A stretch of 7,604 nt of DNA from CAYJXJ01 sp964374095 (lineage in GTDB: Bacteria; Elusimicrobiota; Elusimicrobia; UBA1565; UBA9628): NCBI GenBank assembly GCA_964374095.1, contig CAYJXJ010000203.1:1-7604 (forward strand), in the 5' to 3' direction. Position 1 is the first letter of the stretch, and each line of letters starts with the position of its first letter. Both the position numbers and the translations under genes were made by a program. Under the pieces are notes generated by a model that was not told the origin of the DNA, searched no databases, and saw only the letters and a list, made by a program, of their open reading frames with translations. This document shows positions 1-5,711 of this stretch, piece after piece.

Positions 1-66
1 CGATTTGGGCGTTTACGGCGTTAGGCGGGGCCCTGCGGTAGCAATCCAGGCTAGGAGTGTGAGAAA

Positions 67-300
67 TTACTGGGATGCCCCTGCGTCGAGCCCGGCCAGC
101 CGGGAGATCGCTCCCCGCAACAGCGTCTCGCGTTGCTTGAGTCGGTCCCGAAAGGCCGGAGCCTCGGAATGATAGCCCTGCCGGCGCAACGTTCCCATCT
201 CGCCGCGCAGAATATCCAGAACGAGGTCGCCCTCCCGAGGCTCGAGCTCGAGCCTCCAGATCGTCCTGTGGAACAACTGCGGCGACCCAAGTTCTCCCAT
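67..300 (-). CDS. Small soluble protein of unknown function (77 aa)
   Basis: I do not recognise the family. The ATG at 300 is chosen because a full AAGGAGG Shine-Dalgarno (complement of 309-315) sits 8 nt upstream; a TTG start at 333 would place that signal inside the gene. The 77 residues lack a signal peptide or membrane segment. Residues 10-32 look like beta or mixed structure, and residues 45-70 form a charged, probably amphipathic helix (FRDRLKQRETLLRGAISRL). It lies 48 nt downstream of the single-pass membrane protein gene and is read in the same direction, so it is probably the last gene of a three-gene unit. It might be a small regulatory or adaptor protein, but nothing in the sequence decides this. 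The other frames across this stretch give arginine/serine-rich translations typical of shadows. Confidence 0.6.
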   Translation of the reverse strand: MGELGSPQLFHRTIWRLELEPREGDLVLDILRGEMGTLRRQGYHSEAPAFRDRLKQRETLLRGAISRLAGLDAGASQ

Positions 301-348
301 ATCGCTACCCTCCTTCCCTCCGGCCGCGGCCAATCGCCAACCCGCCGG

Positions 349-696
349 TTAGGGAACGAGCGGCCCGCCGCGCGGAAGCATGAAGTCCGCGCGGTCGGGC
401 ACCATCAACCCCTTCAGGCATGGCGAGGTTTTCCCGGCGGCATCGAGTTCGGCATCCTCTGCGTAGCGGTCTGGAGGGCCGTAGCGCCCCAGCATCAGCC
501 GCGCCGCCGCGCCGCTGTCCCGCGGCCAGTCCGAAATATACTCAAGCGTCGTCTTCTCGGCGTTGGTCCACGCGGTCGTGCCCGACGCCGGACGATGTTC
601 GCCGTTTCCCAGGTAGCCGATCGCAAACACCAGCACCACGGCCGCCAGCGCCAGACCGGCGAGCGTCTTGTCGGAGCCGGAGCCGGAGCCTTCCAT
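349..696 (-). CDS. Single-pass membrane protein of unknown function (115 aa)
   Basis: The ATG at 696 is preceded by a G-rich Shine-Dalgarno-like run (GGGGGGAACC). It is chosen over a much longer upstream reading of the same frame, which would overlap the exported-protein gene and has a shadow-like arginine/proline-rich composition. After a short Gly/Ser-rich N-terminus, residues 11-30 (TLAGLALAAVVLVFAIGYLG) form one clear transmembrane segment or uncleaved signal anchor. The remaining 85 residues are hydrophilic and include WPRDSGAAARLMLGRYGPPD around residues 57-76. That resembles, loosely and from memory, the 'YGPPDE' motif of small exported hypothetical proteins. There is one cysteine in the tail (residue 93). 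The gene lies 62 nt downstream of the exported-protein gene. Function is unknown; an envelope location is inferred from the hydrophobic helix only. Confidence 0.62.
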   Translation of the reverse strand: MEGSGSGSDKTLAGLALAAVVLVFAIGYLGNGEHRPASGTTAWTNAEKTTLEYISDWPRDSGAAARLMLGRYGPPDRYAEDAELDAAGKTSPCLKGLMVPDRADFMLPRGGPLVP

Positions 697-758
697 GGGT
701 GGTTCCCCCCTCGCCTTGGGCGCACGCAACATTACGGCCCGAAGGGCCCGACGGCGGG

Positions 759-1376
759 CTATTGCAGGGTCGTCCGCAGGCAGATCCGGGTTTGGCCCGG
801 GAGGGACACGCCGACGAGAGTCGAGGTCGCCGGTCCCCGGCAGGAAACCCGGGTGAAGACCCATTGCCGGCTCGAGGCCACCGCCGCCCCCAGCCGCGCG
901 GGCTCGAGCATCTGCGGGACGATGGTGCCGCGGCCTCCATAGCGCGGGAGTTCCTGGGCTCGAAACCAGTCCCAATAAGCGCTCCTGGGATAGGAGCCGC
1001 GAACGTAGGACCGGGCGTCCTCGACGCGCCCGGTGTCGACCCATTGCAGCCAATTGCGGGCCCCCGGATCCAAGGACCCGCGCCCGGAAGCCGCCGGCAG
1101 TTCCTGCGTGTGGTAGAGAATCGCAAACGGCCGCGATGCTTCGGCCGCGTAAAGGAGGTGTCCATGATCGCAGTCGCGCTCTTCGCCCAGGTCCATGAAG
1201 CCGCGGCGGAAGGCGCCCGCGGCGAAACCCTGCAGGAGATTGCGGGGCCTTTCCGGCGGCAGCAGGGACGAGGATTCGGCGATTTGCTCCGAGGCATCCG
1301 GGACGGAGCGCGCCGGAATGAACGGATACGCCACCAGGGCCAAGAACGCCGGCGCCAGGAGTTTCGCGCGCCGCAC
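759..1376 (-). CDS. Probable exported protein of unknown function (205 aa)
   Basis: The start is a GTG at 1376; no ATG fits this frame near the N-terminus, and a purine-rich GAGAAGAG lies upstream. Residues 2-17 (RRAKLLAPAFLALVAY) look like a signal peptide or membrane anchor: two arginines followed by a hydrophobic stretch, without the full twin-arginine consensus. The rest is soluble, with aromatic-rich segments (YWDWFRAQELPRYGG) and a beta-rich C-terminus with two cysteines (VSCRG and RICLR) that could form a disulfide outside the cytoplasm. Other cysteines are few. It is the first gene of the presumed unit leading to the two small genes to its left. I do not recognise the family. The opposite strand is also open across this region (420-1400), but with arginine/proline/serine-rich composition, as expected from a high-GC shadow. 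Confidence 0.58.
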   Translation of the reverse strand: MRRAKLLAPAFLALVAYPFIPARSVPDASEQIAESSSLLPPERPRNLLQGFAAGAFRRGFMDLGEERDCDHGHLLYAAEASRPFAILYHTQELPAASGRGSLDPGARNWLQWVDTGRVEDARSYVRGSYPRSAYWDWFRAQELPRYGGRGTIVPQMLEPARLGAAVASSRQWVFTRVSCRGPATSTLVGVSLPGQTRICLRTTLQ

Positions 1377-1433
1377 TACGGGTCTCTTCTCACAGGATGA
1401 TGAATGTTCCGCGCGGGCTCCGGCGCGCCCCTA

Positions 1434-1439
1434 AGTATA
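1434..1439 (-). promoter_or_regulatory. Candidate -10 element for the left three-gene unit
   Basis: On the minus strand this reads TATACT, five of six matches to the sigma-70 -10 consensus, in otherwise GC-rich DNA about 57 nt upstream of the GTG start at 1376. The hexamer 17 nt further upstream (TGGCGC) is a poor -35. The site sits between two copies of CCGGCGCGCC (1420-1429 and 1452-1461), which could be operator half-sites or chance in GC-rich sequence. Confidence 0.3.
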
Positions 1440-1518
1440 GCGGGTAATTCCCCGGCGCGCCAGGGGTCTGGCCGGAGCGTTGCACCGACGAGAGACGGGG
1501 CGTTGGAGGCCTGACACG

Positions 1519-1711
1519 ATGAAGGAAACGCTGGCGCATCTCGACGCCGCGATCAAACGAACCAAGAACGGGCGCGGGCCGCGCGGCGCCGATGCTGCGC
1601 CACATGCGCGGGGGCCTTGCCGCCTCCGTGGCGGGGCTCGAGGCCACCCACCCCCGGCTGGTGGCGGTGGTCAACGATTTGAGCACCATGCTCGCGCGGA
1701 TTGGGATTTGA
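1519..1711 (+). pseudogene. Frameshifted DUF4404-like small protein
   Basis: A good ribosome binding site (GGAGG at 1505-1509, 9 nt spacer) precedes the ATG at 1519, which encodes MKETLAHLDAAIKRTKNG, a plausible N-terminal helix. That frame then degrades into Gly/Pro/Arg/His-rich sequence. The natural continuation is in the +1 frame from about 1592 to the TGA at 1709-1711, where 39 codons read as a helical tail containing LEATHPRLVAVVNDL and ending LARIGI. This resembles the C-terminal 'FE..HP.L...L....DAL..MGI' pattern I associate with DUF4404, a family of short helical proteins of unknown function. Removing one base in the GC-rich run around 1570-1590 would join the two parts into about 64 residues, somewhat shorter than the usual family length. 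It is either a true pseudogene, a sequencing indel, or less likely a programmed shift. The family call is from memory of the motif. Confidence 0.6.
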
Positions 1712-1741
1712 GAGCTGGCCGTACTGTTGCGTCCATCGTTT

Positions 1742-1808
1742 CCGCAGGCCGCCAGGCGGAGACGCGGAGCGTAGCCCCCGCGGAGGCGCGCTTCCTCCGG
1801 CCCTGCGG
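1742..1808. repeat. Weak long-range inverted repeat
   Basis: CCGCAGGCCG at 1742-1751 can pair with CGGCCCTGCGG at 1798-1808 with one bulged base (1801), giving ten pairs around a 46-base loop. It is the weakest stem in the cluster and could be chance in GC-rich DNA. Confidence 0.3.
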
Positions 1809-1821
1809 CATTCGCGCGTTT

Positions 1822-1871
1822 GGGCGACGGGAGGGAATAACCACGGTCGTACCGTGTCCTTCCCGTCGCCC
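1822..1871. terminator. Strong two-tier hairpin, possible terminator after the DUF4404-like gene
   Basis: Bases 1822-1836 pair with 1857-1871 over 15 positions, with a single G-T (G-U in RNA) position. The outer 11 (GGGCGACGGGA / TCCCGTCGCCC) are perfect. Inside, CACGGT (1842-1847) pairs with ACCGTG (1851-1856) around the triloop CGT, leaving a five-base bulge (1837-1841) on one side only. The plus-strand sequence after the stem (TTCGCTTTCGTC) is moderately T-rich but has no clean T-run. A terminator role for the plus-strand gene ending at 1711 is possible; a structured RNA or protein-binding site is the alternative. Confidence 0.45.
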
Positions 1872-1906
1872 TTCGCTTTCGTCTCCCCGCCGAACGCGTC
1901 AAAATG

Positions 1907-1951
1907 CCGAAGAGCCGGCCTGAAACCCTCTAGGTCCGGCCGGCTCCTCGG
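1907..1951 (-). terminator. Hairpin with short T-rich tail, possible operon terminator
   Basis: Bases 1907-1920 pair with 1938-1951 over 14 positions with one mismatch (1911/1947), including a perfect 9-bp core GAGCCGGCC / GGCCGGCTC. The loop is 17 bases. Read on the minus strand, the core stem is followed by TTCGGCATTTT, the nearest thing to a U-tract in this region. The outer pairs would then include part of that tail. It lies about 245 bases past the tatC stop, far for a terminator but with no gene in between. Confidence 0.4.
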
Positions 1952-1972
1952 GTACGACCCGCCTTCGAGCCC

Positions 1973-1992
1973 CGGCTCCATTTTCGGAGCCG
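1973..1992. repeat. Small perfect hairpin
   Basis: CGGCTCC at 1973-1979 pairs perfectly with GGAGCCG at 1986-1992 around the six-base loop ATTTTC. It lies 21 bases from the hairpin on its left and 23 bases from the one on its right, so it is part of the cluster in this intergenic region. Confidence 0.45.
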
Positions 1993-2015
1993 CCGCGGGA
2001 CTCGCCCTCCAAGGC

Positions 2016-2069
2016 CGCAACGAAACGGCCCGGGGGCATGTTCCATCCCCCGCTGGCCGTTGCGTTGCG
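2016..2069. terminator. Long near-perfect hairpin downstream of tatC
   Basis: CGCAACGAAACGGCC (2016-2030) pairs with GGCCGTTGCGTTGCG (2055-2069) with one mismatch. CGGGGG (2031-2036) then pairs with CCCCCG (2047-2052), with a two-base bulge (2053-2054). The ten-base loop contains ATG and CAT, which can pair further. This is a stem of about 21 pairs starting 126 bases past the tatC stop. Neither side has a T-run, so if it ends transcription of the Moco/Tat operon it is not a classical intrinsic terminator. It could instead protect the 3' end of the mRNA or be an independent structured element. Confidence 0.5.
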
Positions 2070-2195
2070 CGGAAAGTTTCATGTGCGGCCCCCAGCGACC
2101 GCAAGGCGACGGTGACCTGCCTTCTGCTCCGGGGCGGGCAGTCGCTCGATCTCTTGGGCAAGCGCGGCGAGTAGCGGCCAACCGGCGGCCTCTCC

Positions 2196-2921
2196 TCATG
2201 TCGGATCCAAAGCGGGGACGGCGGCCCGGCGATTCTTCCAGGAGAGGACGGCCAGGGACAGCTCGAAGAGGACGACCGTGGGAAGCGCCAATAACAGCTG
2301 GGAGAAAACGTCGGGGCCCGGCGTGAGCAGGGCGCCCAACACGAAGGAGCCGAGGTAGGCGTGGCGCCGGTGCGCGGCGAGGTCGGAAACCCGCACGAGT
2401 CCGGCCTTCTCCAGAAAAGCCAGGATCAAAGGCAGTTGGAAGACGCCGCCGAAAGCCAAGGTTACGGCGCCCGCGAAGCTCAAATAGGCGTTCACGCTAA
2501 GCAGGGGGCGAATATCCTCGGAGCCGTAGGCCATGAGAAAGCGCGCGGCCGCGGGGACGACCGCCGCCAGACCCAGCCCCGCGCCCAGCGCGAAGAGGAC
2601 GTAGCTCGAAGGCAAAATCCAGCGCAGGCAGCGCCGCTCCCCGTCGAGAAGGCCGTCGGCCACGAAGCCCCAGGCCTCGTAGAGGACCAACGGGGCGGCG
2701 AGGAAAAGACCCCCGTAGACCGAAACCTTGAGCCGGGCCATGAAGGCCTCGGCCGGGCCGATGAAGACGAGGCTTCCCACCGGGCGCGCCAGCCACCGCA
2801 GCAAACCGTCCGAGAACGAATACACCGCCGCCGAAGCGACGAGGACCGCGGCCAAGCAGACCAGCAAGCGCCGGCGGAATTCCTCAAGATGCTCGATCAT
2901 CGACAAATCCCGCTCCGCCAT
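2196..2921 (-). CDS. tatC: Sec-independent protein translocase TatC
   Basis: TatC is the polytopic membrane receptor of the twin-arginine translocase: it binds RR signal peptides and, with TatA, exports folded proteins, many of them cofactor-loaded. At 241 residues it has normal length. Seen in sequence: the cytoplasmic N-terminal motif HLEEFRRRLL (11-20); IGPAEAFMARLKVS (54-67), matching the 'SPTEAF...KVA' region; GERR (94-97), containing the conserved loop glutamate; GGVFQLPLIL (158-167); and LTPGPDVFSQ (199-208) before the last helix. Six hydrophobic segments are visible near 18-37, 68-88, 103-125, 146-170, 187-202 and 206-224. In the FQLP motif a glutamine (162) replaces the glutamate of the E. 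coli protein, a substitution that I believe occurs in other TatCs. The gene starts 3 nt after the moaA stop and is the last clear gene of the operon. Confidence 0.96.
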   Translation of the reverse strand: MAERDLSMIEHLEEFRRRLLVCLAAVLVASAAVYSFSDGLLRWLARPVGSLVFIGPAEAFMARLKVSVYGGLFLAAPLVLYEAWGFVADGLLDGERRCLRWILPSSYVLFALGAGLGLAAVVPAAARFLMAYGSEDIRPLLSVNAYLSFAGAVTLAFGGVFQLPLILAFLEKAGLVRVSDLAAHRRHAYLGSFVLGALLTPGPDVFSQLLLALPTVVLFELSLAVLSWKNRRAAVPALDPT

Positions 2922-2924
2922 GAC

Positions 2925-3911
2925 TCATCCCCCCAAGGAGCACATAAACGACTCCCGGACCTTCTCCCCGGCCGGGTCCATGGAATGGCGCTCGGGTTTG
3001 GCCGCCACCACGGCTTCAAACAGGGCGGCCAGTTCGCCGTCGGCGGCCCCCGAACGGAGCGGCCCGCGCAGGTCCAGGCCCGATTCCGACGCCAGGCAGG
3101 GCACGAGCCTGCCCCGGGCGGTCAGCCGCAGGCGGTTGCACCGTCCGCAGAAGTTGCAGCTCAGCGCTGAAATAAAGCCCACCGTCCCGCGGGAGCCGGA
3201 CCTGCGATAGTAGACGGCGGGCCCGTAACCCCGCGGCGCCTCATCGAGAGCGGCGGGCTCGAGCGCCCCGCAGCGCGCCATGATCTCGGCCAACGGCAGC
3301 CGGCGATCACGCGTGAAGAACCCGGTCTCCCCGATGGGCATGAGCTCGATGAAGCGCACGTGCAGGGGCCGGTCCTCGGTCAGCGCGGCGAAGGCGGGAA
3401 TCTCGGAATCGTTGAGCCCCCGGACGACGACCACGTTGATCTTGACCGGATCAAGGCAGGCGAGCGCCGTCTCGATCCCGGCTCGGACATCCGCGAGCCG
3501 CCCCCGGCGCGTGACCTCCCGAAACCGCTCCGGCTGGAGGGTGTCGAGGCTAACATTGACCCGGCGCAGGCCCGCGCGCGCCAGTACCGCGGCGCGGGAG
3601 GCCAACAGCATCCCGTTGGTCGAGAGCGAGATGTCATCGAGCCCATCAATACGAGCGAGCCCCGCGATGAGTCCCTCGATCCCGGGCCTGGTCAGCGGCT
3701 CGCCGCCGGTGACGCGCACGCGGCGCACCCCCAGCCCGGCCGCGATCCGGCAGAGCCGCAGGATCTCGGCGTCGCTCAGCAGTTCGGCGGCCGGCGAGCC
3801 GGAATACCCCCGCTCCGGAAGGCAGTAGACGCAGCGCAGGTTGCAGCGGTCGGTGATCGAAAGCCGCAGGTAGTCCACCCGCCTGCCGAAGGGATCACGC
3901 AGTACGCCCAT
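2925..3911 (-). CDS. moaA: GTP 3',8-cyclase MoaA (Moco biosynthesis step 1)
   Basis: MoaA is a radical SAM enzyme that converts GTP to 3',8-cyclo-GTP, which MoaC turns into cyclic pyranopterin monophosphate. The 328-residue product has the N-terminal SAM cluster motif CNLRCVYC (Cys23, 27, 30), the SAM-binding VTGGEPLTRPG (68-78), STNGMLLA (97-104) and NVSLDTL (119-125). The C-terminal second 4Fe-4S cluster is Cys255-x2-Cys258-x13-Cys272 in FCGRCNRLRLTARGRLVPC. It ends in the conserved Gly-Gly (SLGG). The ATG at 3911 is chosen because DPFGRRVDYLRLSITDRCN is the usual N-terminus and a GGGAGGG lies about 9 nt upstream. A start at 4004 would add 31 atypical residues inside mobA. It overlaps the mobA end by 17 bp. 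moaC, needed for the same step, is not in the window. Confidence 0.97.
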   Translation of the reverse strand: MGVLRDPFGRRVDYLRLSITDRCNLRCVYCLPERGYSGSPAAELLSDAEILRLCRIAAGLGVRRVRVTGGEPLTRPGIEGLIAGLARIDGLDDISLSTNGMLLASRAAVLARAGLRRVNVSLDTLQPERFREVTRRGRLADVRAGIETALACLDPVKINVVVVRGLNDSEIPAFAALTEDRPLHVRFIELMPIGETGFFTRDRRLPLAEIMARCGALEPAALDEAPRGYGPAVYYRRSGSRGTVGFISALSCNFCGRCNRLRLTARGRLVPCLASESGLDLRGPLRSGAADGELAALFEAVVAAKPERHSMDPAGEKVRESFMCSLGG

Positions 3912-4500
3912 GCCGCTGAGCCCTCCCGAGGTCTTCGACCGTGTCGACGTCCATAAACGAAAGTCCCCGCGGGTCCCAGCGCTCGACCTCTCCCTGGGAG
4001 ACAAGCCGGGTCGGGACGCGCTTGAGCAGATCCGAAAAACCCGCCCGCTCGTCTTTCATGAGCTCGGCCAGCGGCGCGAGACAATCCTTCGAATAGACGC
4101 CGCACAACGGCTGGGGCGCGCCTTCCCAGACCGGGACCGTCGCGGCATGGGCGCGGCCGGCCTCGCAGAGACCCCGCGCCAACTCGGGTTGGAGCAGGGG
4201 CATGTCGCAGGCGCAGACGAAGTTTCTCATGGAGAACGACGCGGAAAGCCCGGAATGAAGTCCGATGAGCGGGTGGTGCTCGGCCTGGGAATCTTCGATC
4301 ACCACCGCCCCGAAACGGCTGAGGCTTCCATTCAACGACCCGCGTTTGGTCATGACGAGCAGGACCGGAAACAAGGGTCGCAGGGTCTCCAGCACGGTCA
4401 CGATCAGAGGTCGTCCGTTGAATGAAGCAAACGCCTTGTCGCTTCCGAAGCGCGAGCTCCGGCCTCCGGCCAATATGACGGCCGACAAGGTCTCGGTCAT
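3895..4500 (-). CDS. mobA: Molybdenum cofactor guanylyltransferase MobA
   Basis: MobA transfers GMP from GTP to Mo-molybdopterin, giving the guanine dinucleotide cofactor used by DMSO-reductase family enzymes such as formate dehydrogenases and nitrate reductases. The 201-residue protein has the nucleotidyltransferase signature ILAGGRSSRFGSDKA (9-23), GLHSGL (80-85), the metal-binding CDMPLLQPEL (98-107), APQPLCGVY (128-136) and a C-terminal FMDVDTVEDL (182-191), equivalent to the usual 'NINTPEDL'. The start at 4500 overlaps the moeA stop in an ATGA, and MTETLSAVILAGG is a normal N-terminus. The same frame is open to 4893, but the extra residues are the moeA shadow. A molybdenum cofactor cytidylyltransferase (MocA) is the alternative, but length and motifs favour MobA. 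Confidence 0.94.
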   Translation of the reverse strand: MTETLSAVILAGGRSSRFGSDKAFASFNGRPLIVTVLETLRPLFPVLLVMTKRGSLNGSLSRFGAVVIEDSQAEHHPLIGLHSGLSASFSMRNFVCACDMPLLQPELARGLCEAGRAHAATVPVWEGAPQPLCGVYSKDCLAPLAELMKDERAGFSDLLKRVPTRLVSQGEVERWDPRGLSFMDVDTVEDLGRAQRHGRTA

Positions 4501-5711
4501 TTGAGCCACCGGAATTTGAGCCGCATCCCGGGAATAAGGCGACCGAGGCCTTGGGGCGCGACGGCCAAGGCCCCGGCCCGACTCGACATCCCGAGCATGG
4601 CCGAGCCCTGCGGCCGTATCACCCGCAAGAGATAGCCCTGGGAATCCTCGGCGACCGCGCAGAACAGGTACTGCCGGCGCTCCGGGTCCTTGAAGTAGTC
4701 GTTCTCGAGGCGGCCTTCCAGGTGATAGCTGGGAAAACCCCCGCGCGCGCCCCGCATCTTCTCGACGGCAGGCCGGACGAACTCCTCGAGGCAGACCAGG
4801 GCGGCCACGGGGTTGCCGGGCAAGCCAAAGACCGGCTTGCCCCGGCAGACCGCAAACAGCAGGGGCTTGCCCGGCTTGATGGCCACCTTCCAAAACACGA
4901 TCCGGGCCCCCAAATCCTCAAGGACGGCGCGGGTGTAGTCGAAATCTCCCGCCGACACCCCGCCGCTCACGATCAGCGCGTCGGACCGGTCCAGGGCCCT
5001 TTCAAACGCGGCGCGCAGAAGCTCGGGCTCATCCGGGACGATACCAACGTCGAGCGGGACCGCGCCCCAGCGCGCCAGGGCCGCCGACAGCGCGGGAGAC
5101 AGGCTGTTTCGCACGCGCCCCGGAGCGAGCGGCGCGGAGGGATTGACGAGTTCCGAGCCCGTGGCGATCACCGCGGGCCGCGGCCGGGGATAGACCGGCG
5201 CTTCGATGACGCCTTCGGCGGCCAAGAGGGCGACCTCGTAGGGACGGATCACGGCGCCCTTCCTCAATATCAAATCGTCCTCGCGGACATCCTCGCCGCT
5301 ACGACGGACATTCTCACCGGGCCTGGGCGCGCGCAGTATTCCGACCCGGCCTTCGCGCGGCGCCGAGGCCGCTTCCCACATGATGACGGCGTCGGCCCCG
5401 GCGGGAAGAGGAGCGCCGGTCATTATCTTGACCGCCTCGCCCGACTTGAGCTCCGCGCAAGCCCTGCCGCCGGCTCGGATCGTCTCCCGAATCCGGAGGC
5501 TCACGGGCGAGCCCGGCGTCGCCCCGGCGCAGTCCTGGACTCTCACGGCGTAGCCGTCCATGGCCGAGTTGTCAAGGGGCGGCAAGTCCTGCCGGGCGAC
5601 GATATCCTGGGCGAGCACGCGGCCCACCGCGTCCGAAAGGCGGGCGCTCTCGGGCGCAAGCGTAGACACCTCCGCCAAAATGAGCCCGAGGGCCTCCTCC
5701 GGGGGGATCAT
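4497..5711 (-). CDS. moeA: Molybdopterin molybdenumtransferase MoeA
   Basis: MoeA inserts molybdate into adenylylated molybdopterin, with release of AMP, in the cytoplasm. The 404-residue product has normal length and the full set of family motifs: LPPLDNSAMDGYAV (43-56), VKIMTGAPLPAGADAVI (94-110), GENVRRSGEDV (132-142), ATGSEL (183-188), IVSGGVSAGDFDYT (247-260, the MoCF-binding motif), KPGKP (279-283) and FGLPGNPVAA (295-304). The acidic residues corresponding to the E. coli catalytic Asp/Glu (DG, GED, GSE, GD) are present. A beta-rich domain IV follows (about 328-404). The ATG at 5711 overlaps the moaE stop in an ATGA. A mogA/moaB adenylyltransferase is not seen in the window. A tungsten-specific MoeA2 cannot be excluded from motifs alone. 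Confidence 0.96.
   Translation of the reverse strand: MIPPEEALGLILAEVSTLAPESARLSDAVGRVLAQDIVARQDLPPLDNSAMDGYAVRVQDCAGATPGSPVSLRIRETIRAGGRACAELKSGEAVKIMTGAPLPAGADAVIMWEAASAPREGRVGILRAPRPGENVRRSGEDVREDDLILRKGAVIRPYEVALLAAEGVIEAPVYPRPRPAVIATGSELVNPSAPLAPGRVRNSLSPALSAALARWGAVPLDVGIVPDEPELLRAAFERALDRSDALIVSGGVSAGDFDYTRAVLEDLGARIVFWKVAIKPGKPLLFAVCRGKPVFGLPGNPVAALVCLEEFVRPAVEKMRGARGGFPSYHLEGRLENDYFKDPERRQYLFCAVAEDSQGYLLRVIRPQGSAMLGMSSRAGALAVAPQGLGRLIPGMRLKFRWLK

Larger units (their letters stand above)
1712..2195. other. Convergent intergenic region rich in inverted repeats
   Basis: This 484-base stretch separates the plus-strand DUF4404-like remnant from the end of tatC on the minus strand. Long open frames exist in several readings, but their translations are rich in Arg, Pro, Gly and Ser, change character from frame to frame and lack good ribosome binding sites, so I see no convincing gene. 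Instead it carries five inverted repeats: 1742-1808 (weak), 1822-1871, 1907-1951, 1973-1992 and 2016-2069. The last four are separated by only about 21 to 35 bases. Terminators are expected between convergent genes, but the number and length of these stems are more than that role requires. Confidence 0.55.

Noticed and set aside
420..1400. A 326-codon open frame on the plus strand
   Set aside because: Composition is rich in Arg, Pro and Ser and the frame lacks a good ribosome binding site, whereas the minus strand gives three proteins with sensible hydrophobic segments and, for the last, a perfect Shine-Dalgarno.
1845..1959. GGTCGTACC at 1845-1853 and its complement at 1951-1959 as a long inverted repeat
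   Set aside because: Each copy is itself a near-palindromic hairpin tip, and the flanks do not match; a shared nine-mer in a GC-rich stretch is expected by chance.
1553..2161. Open frames of 150-200 codons on both strands through the convergent intergenic region
   Set aside because: Their translations are low-quality (Arg/Pro/Ser-rich), starts lack binding sites, and they run straight through strong inverted repeats.
2079..2198. Selenocysteine read-through of the tatC TGA
   Set aside because: TatC is complete at 241 residues and no SECIS-like loop directly follows the TGA; the nearest hairpin is over 100 bases away.
2925..4004. Longer MoaA start at 4004
   Set aside because: The extra 31 residues are the mobA shadow; the ATG at 3911 has a good GGGAGGG site and gives the usual family N-terminus.
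3895..4893. Longer MobA frame reaching 4893
   Set aside because: The upstream part is antisense-free shadow of moeA with no family similarity; MTETLSAVILAGG at 4500 is the standard N-terminus and shares ATGA with the moeA stop.
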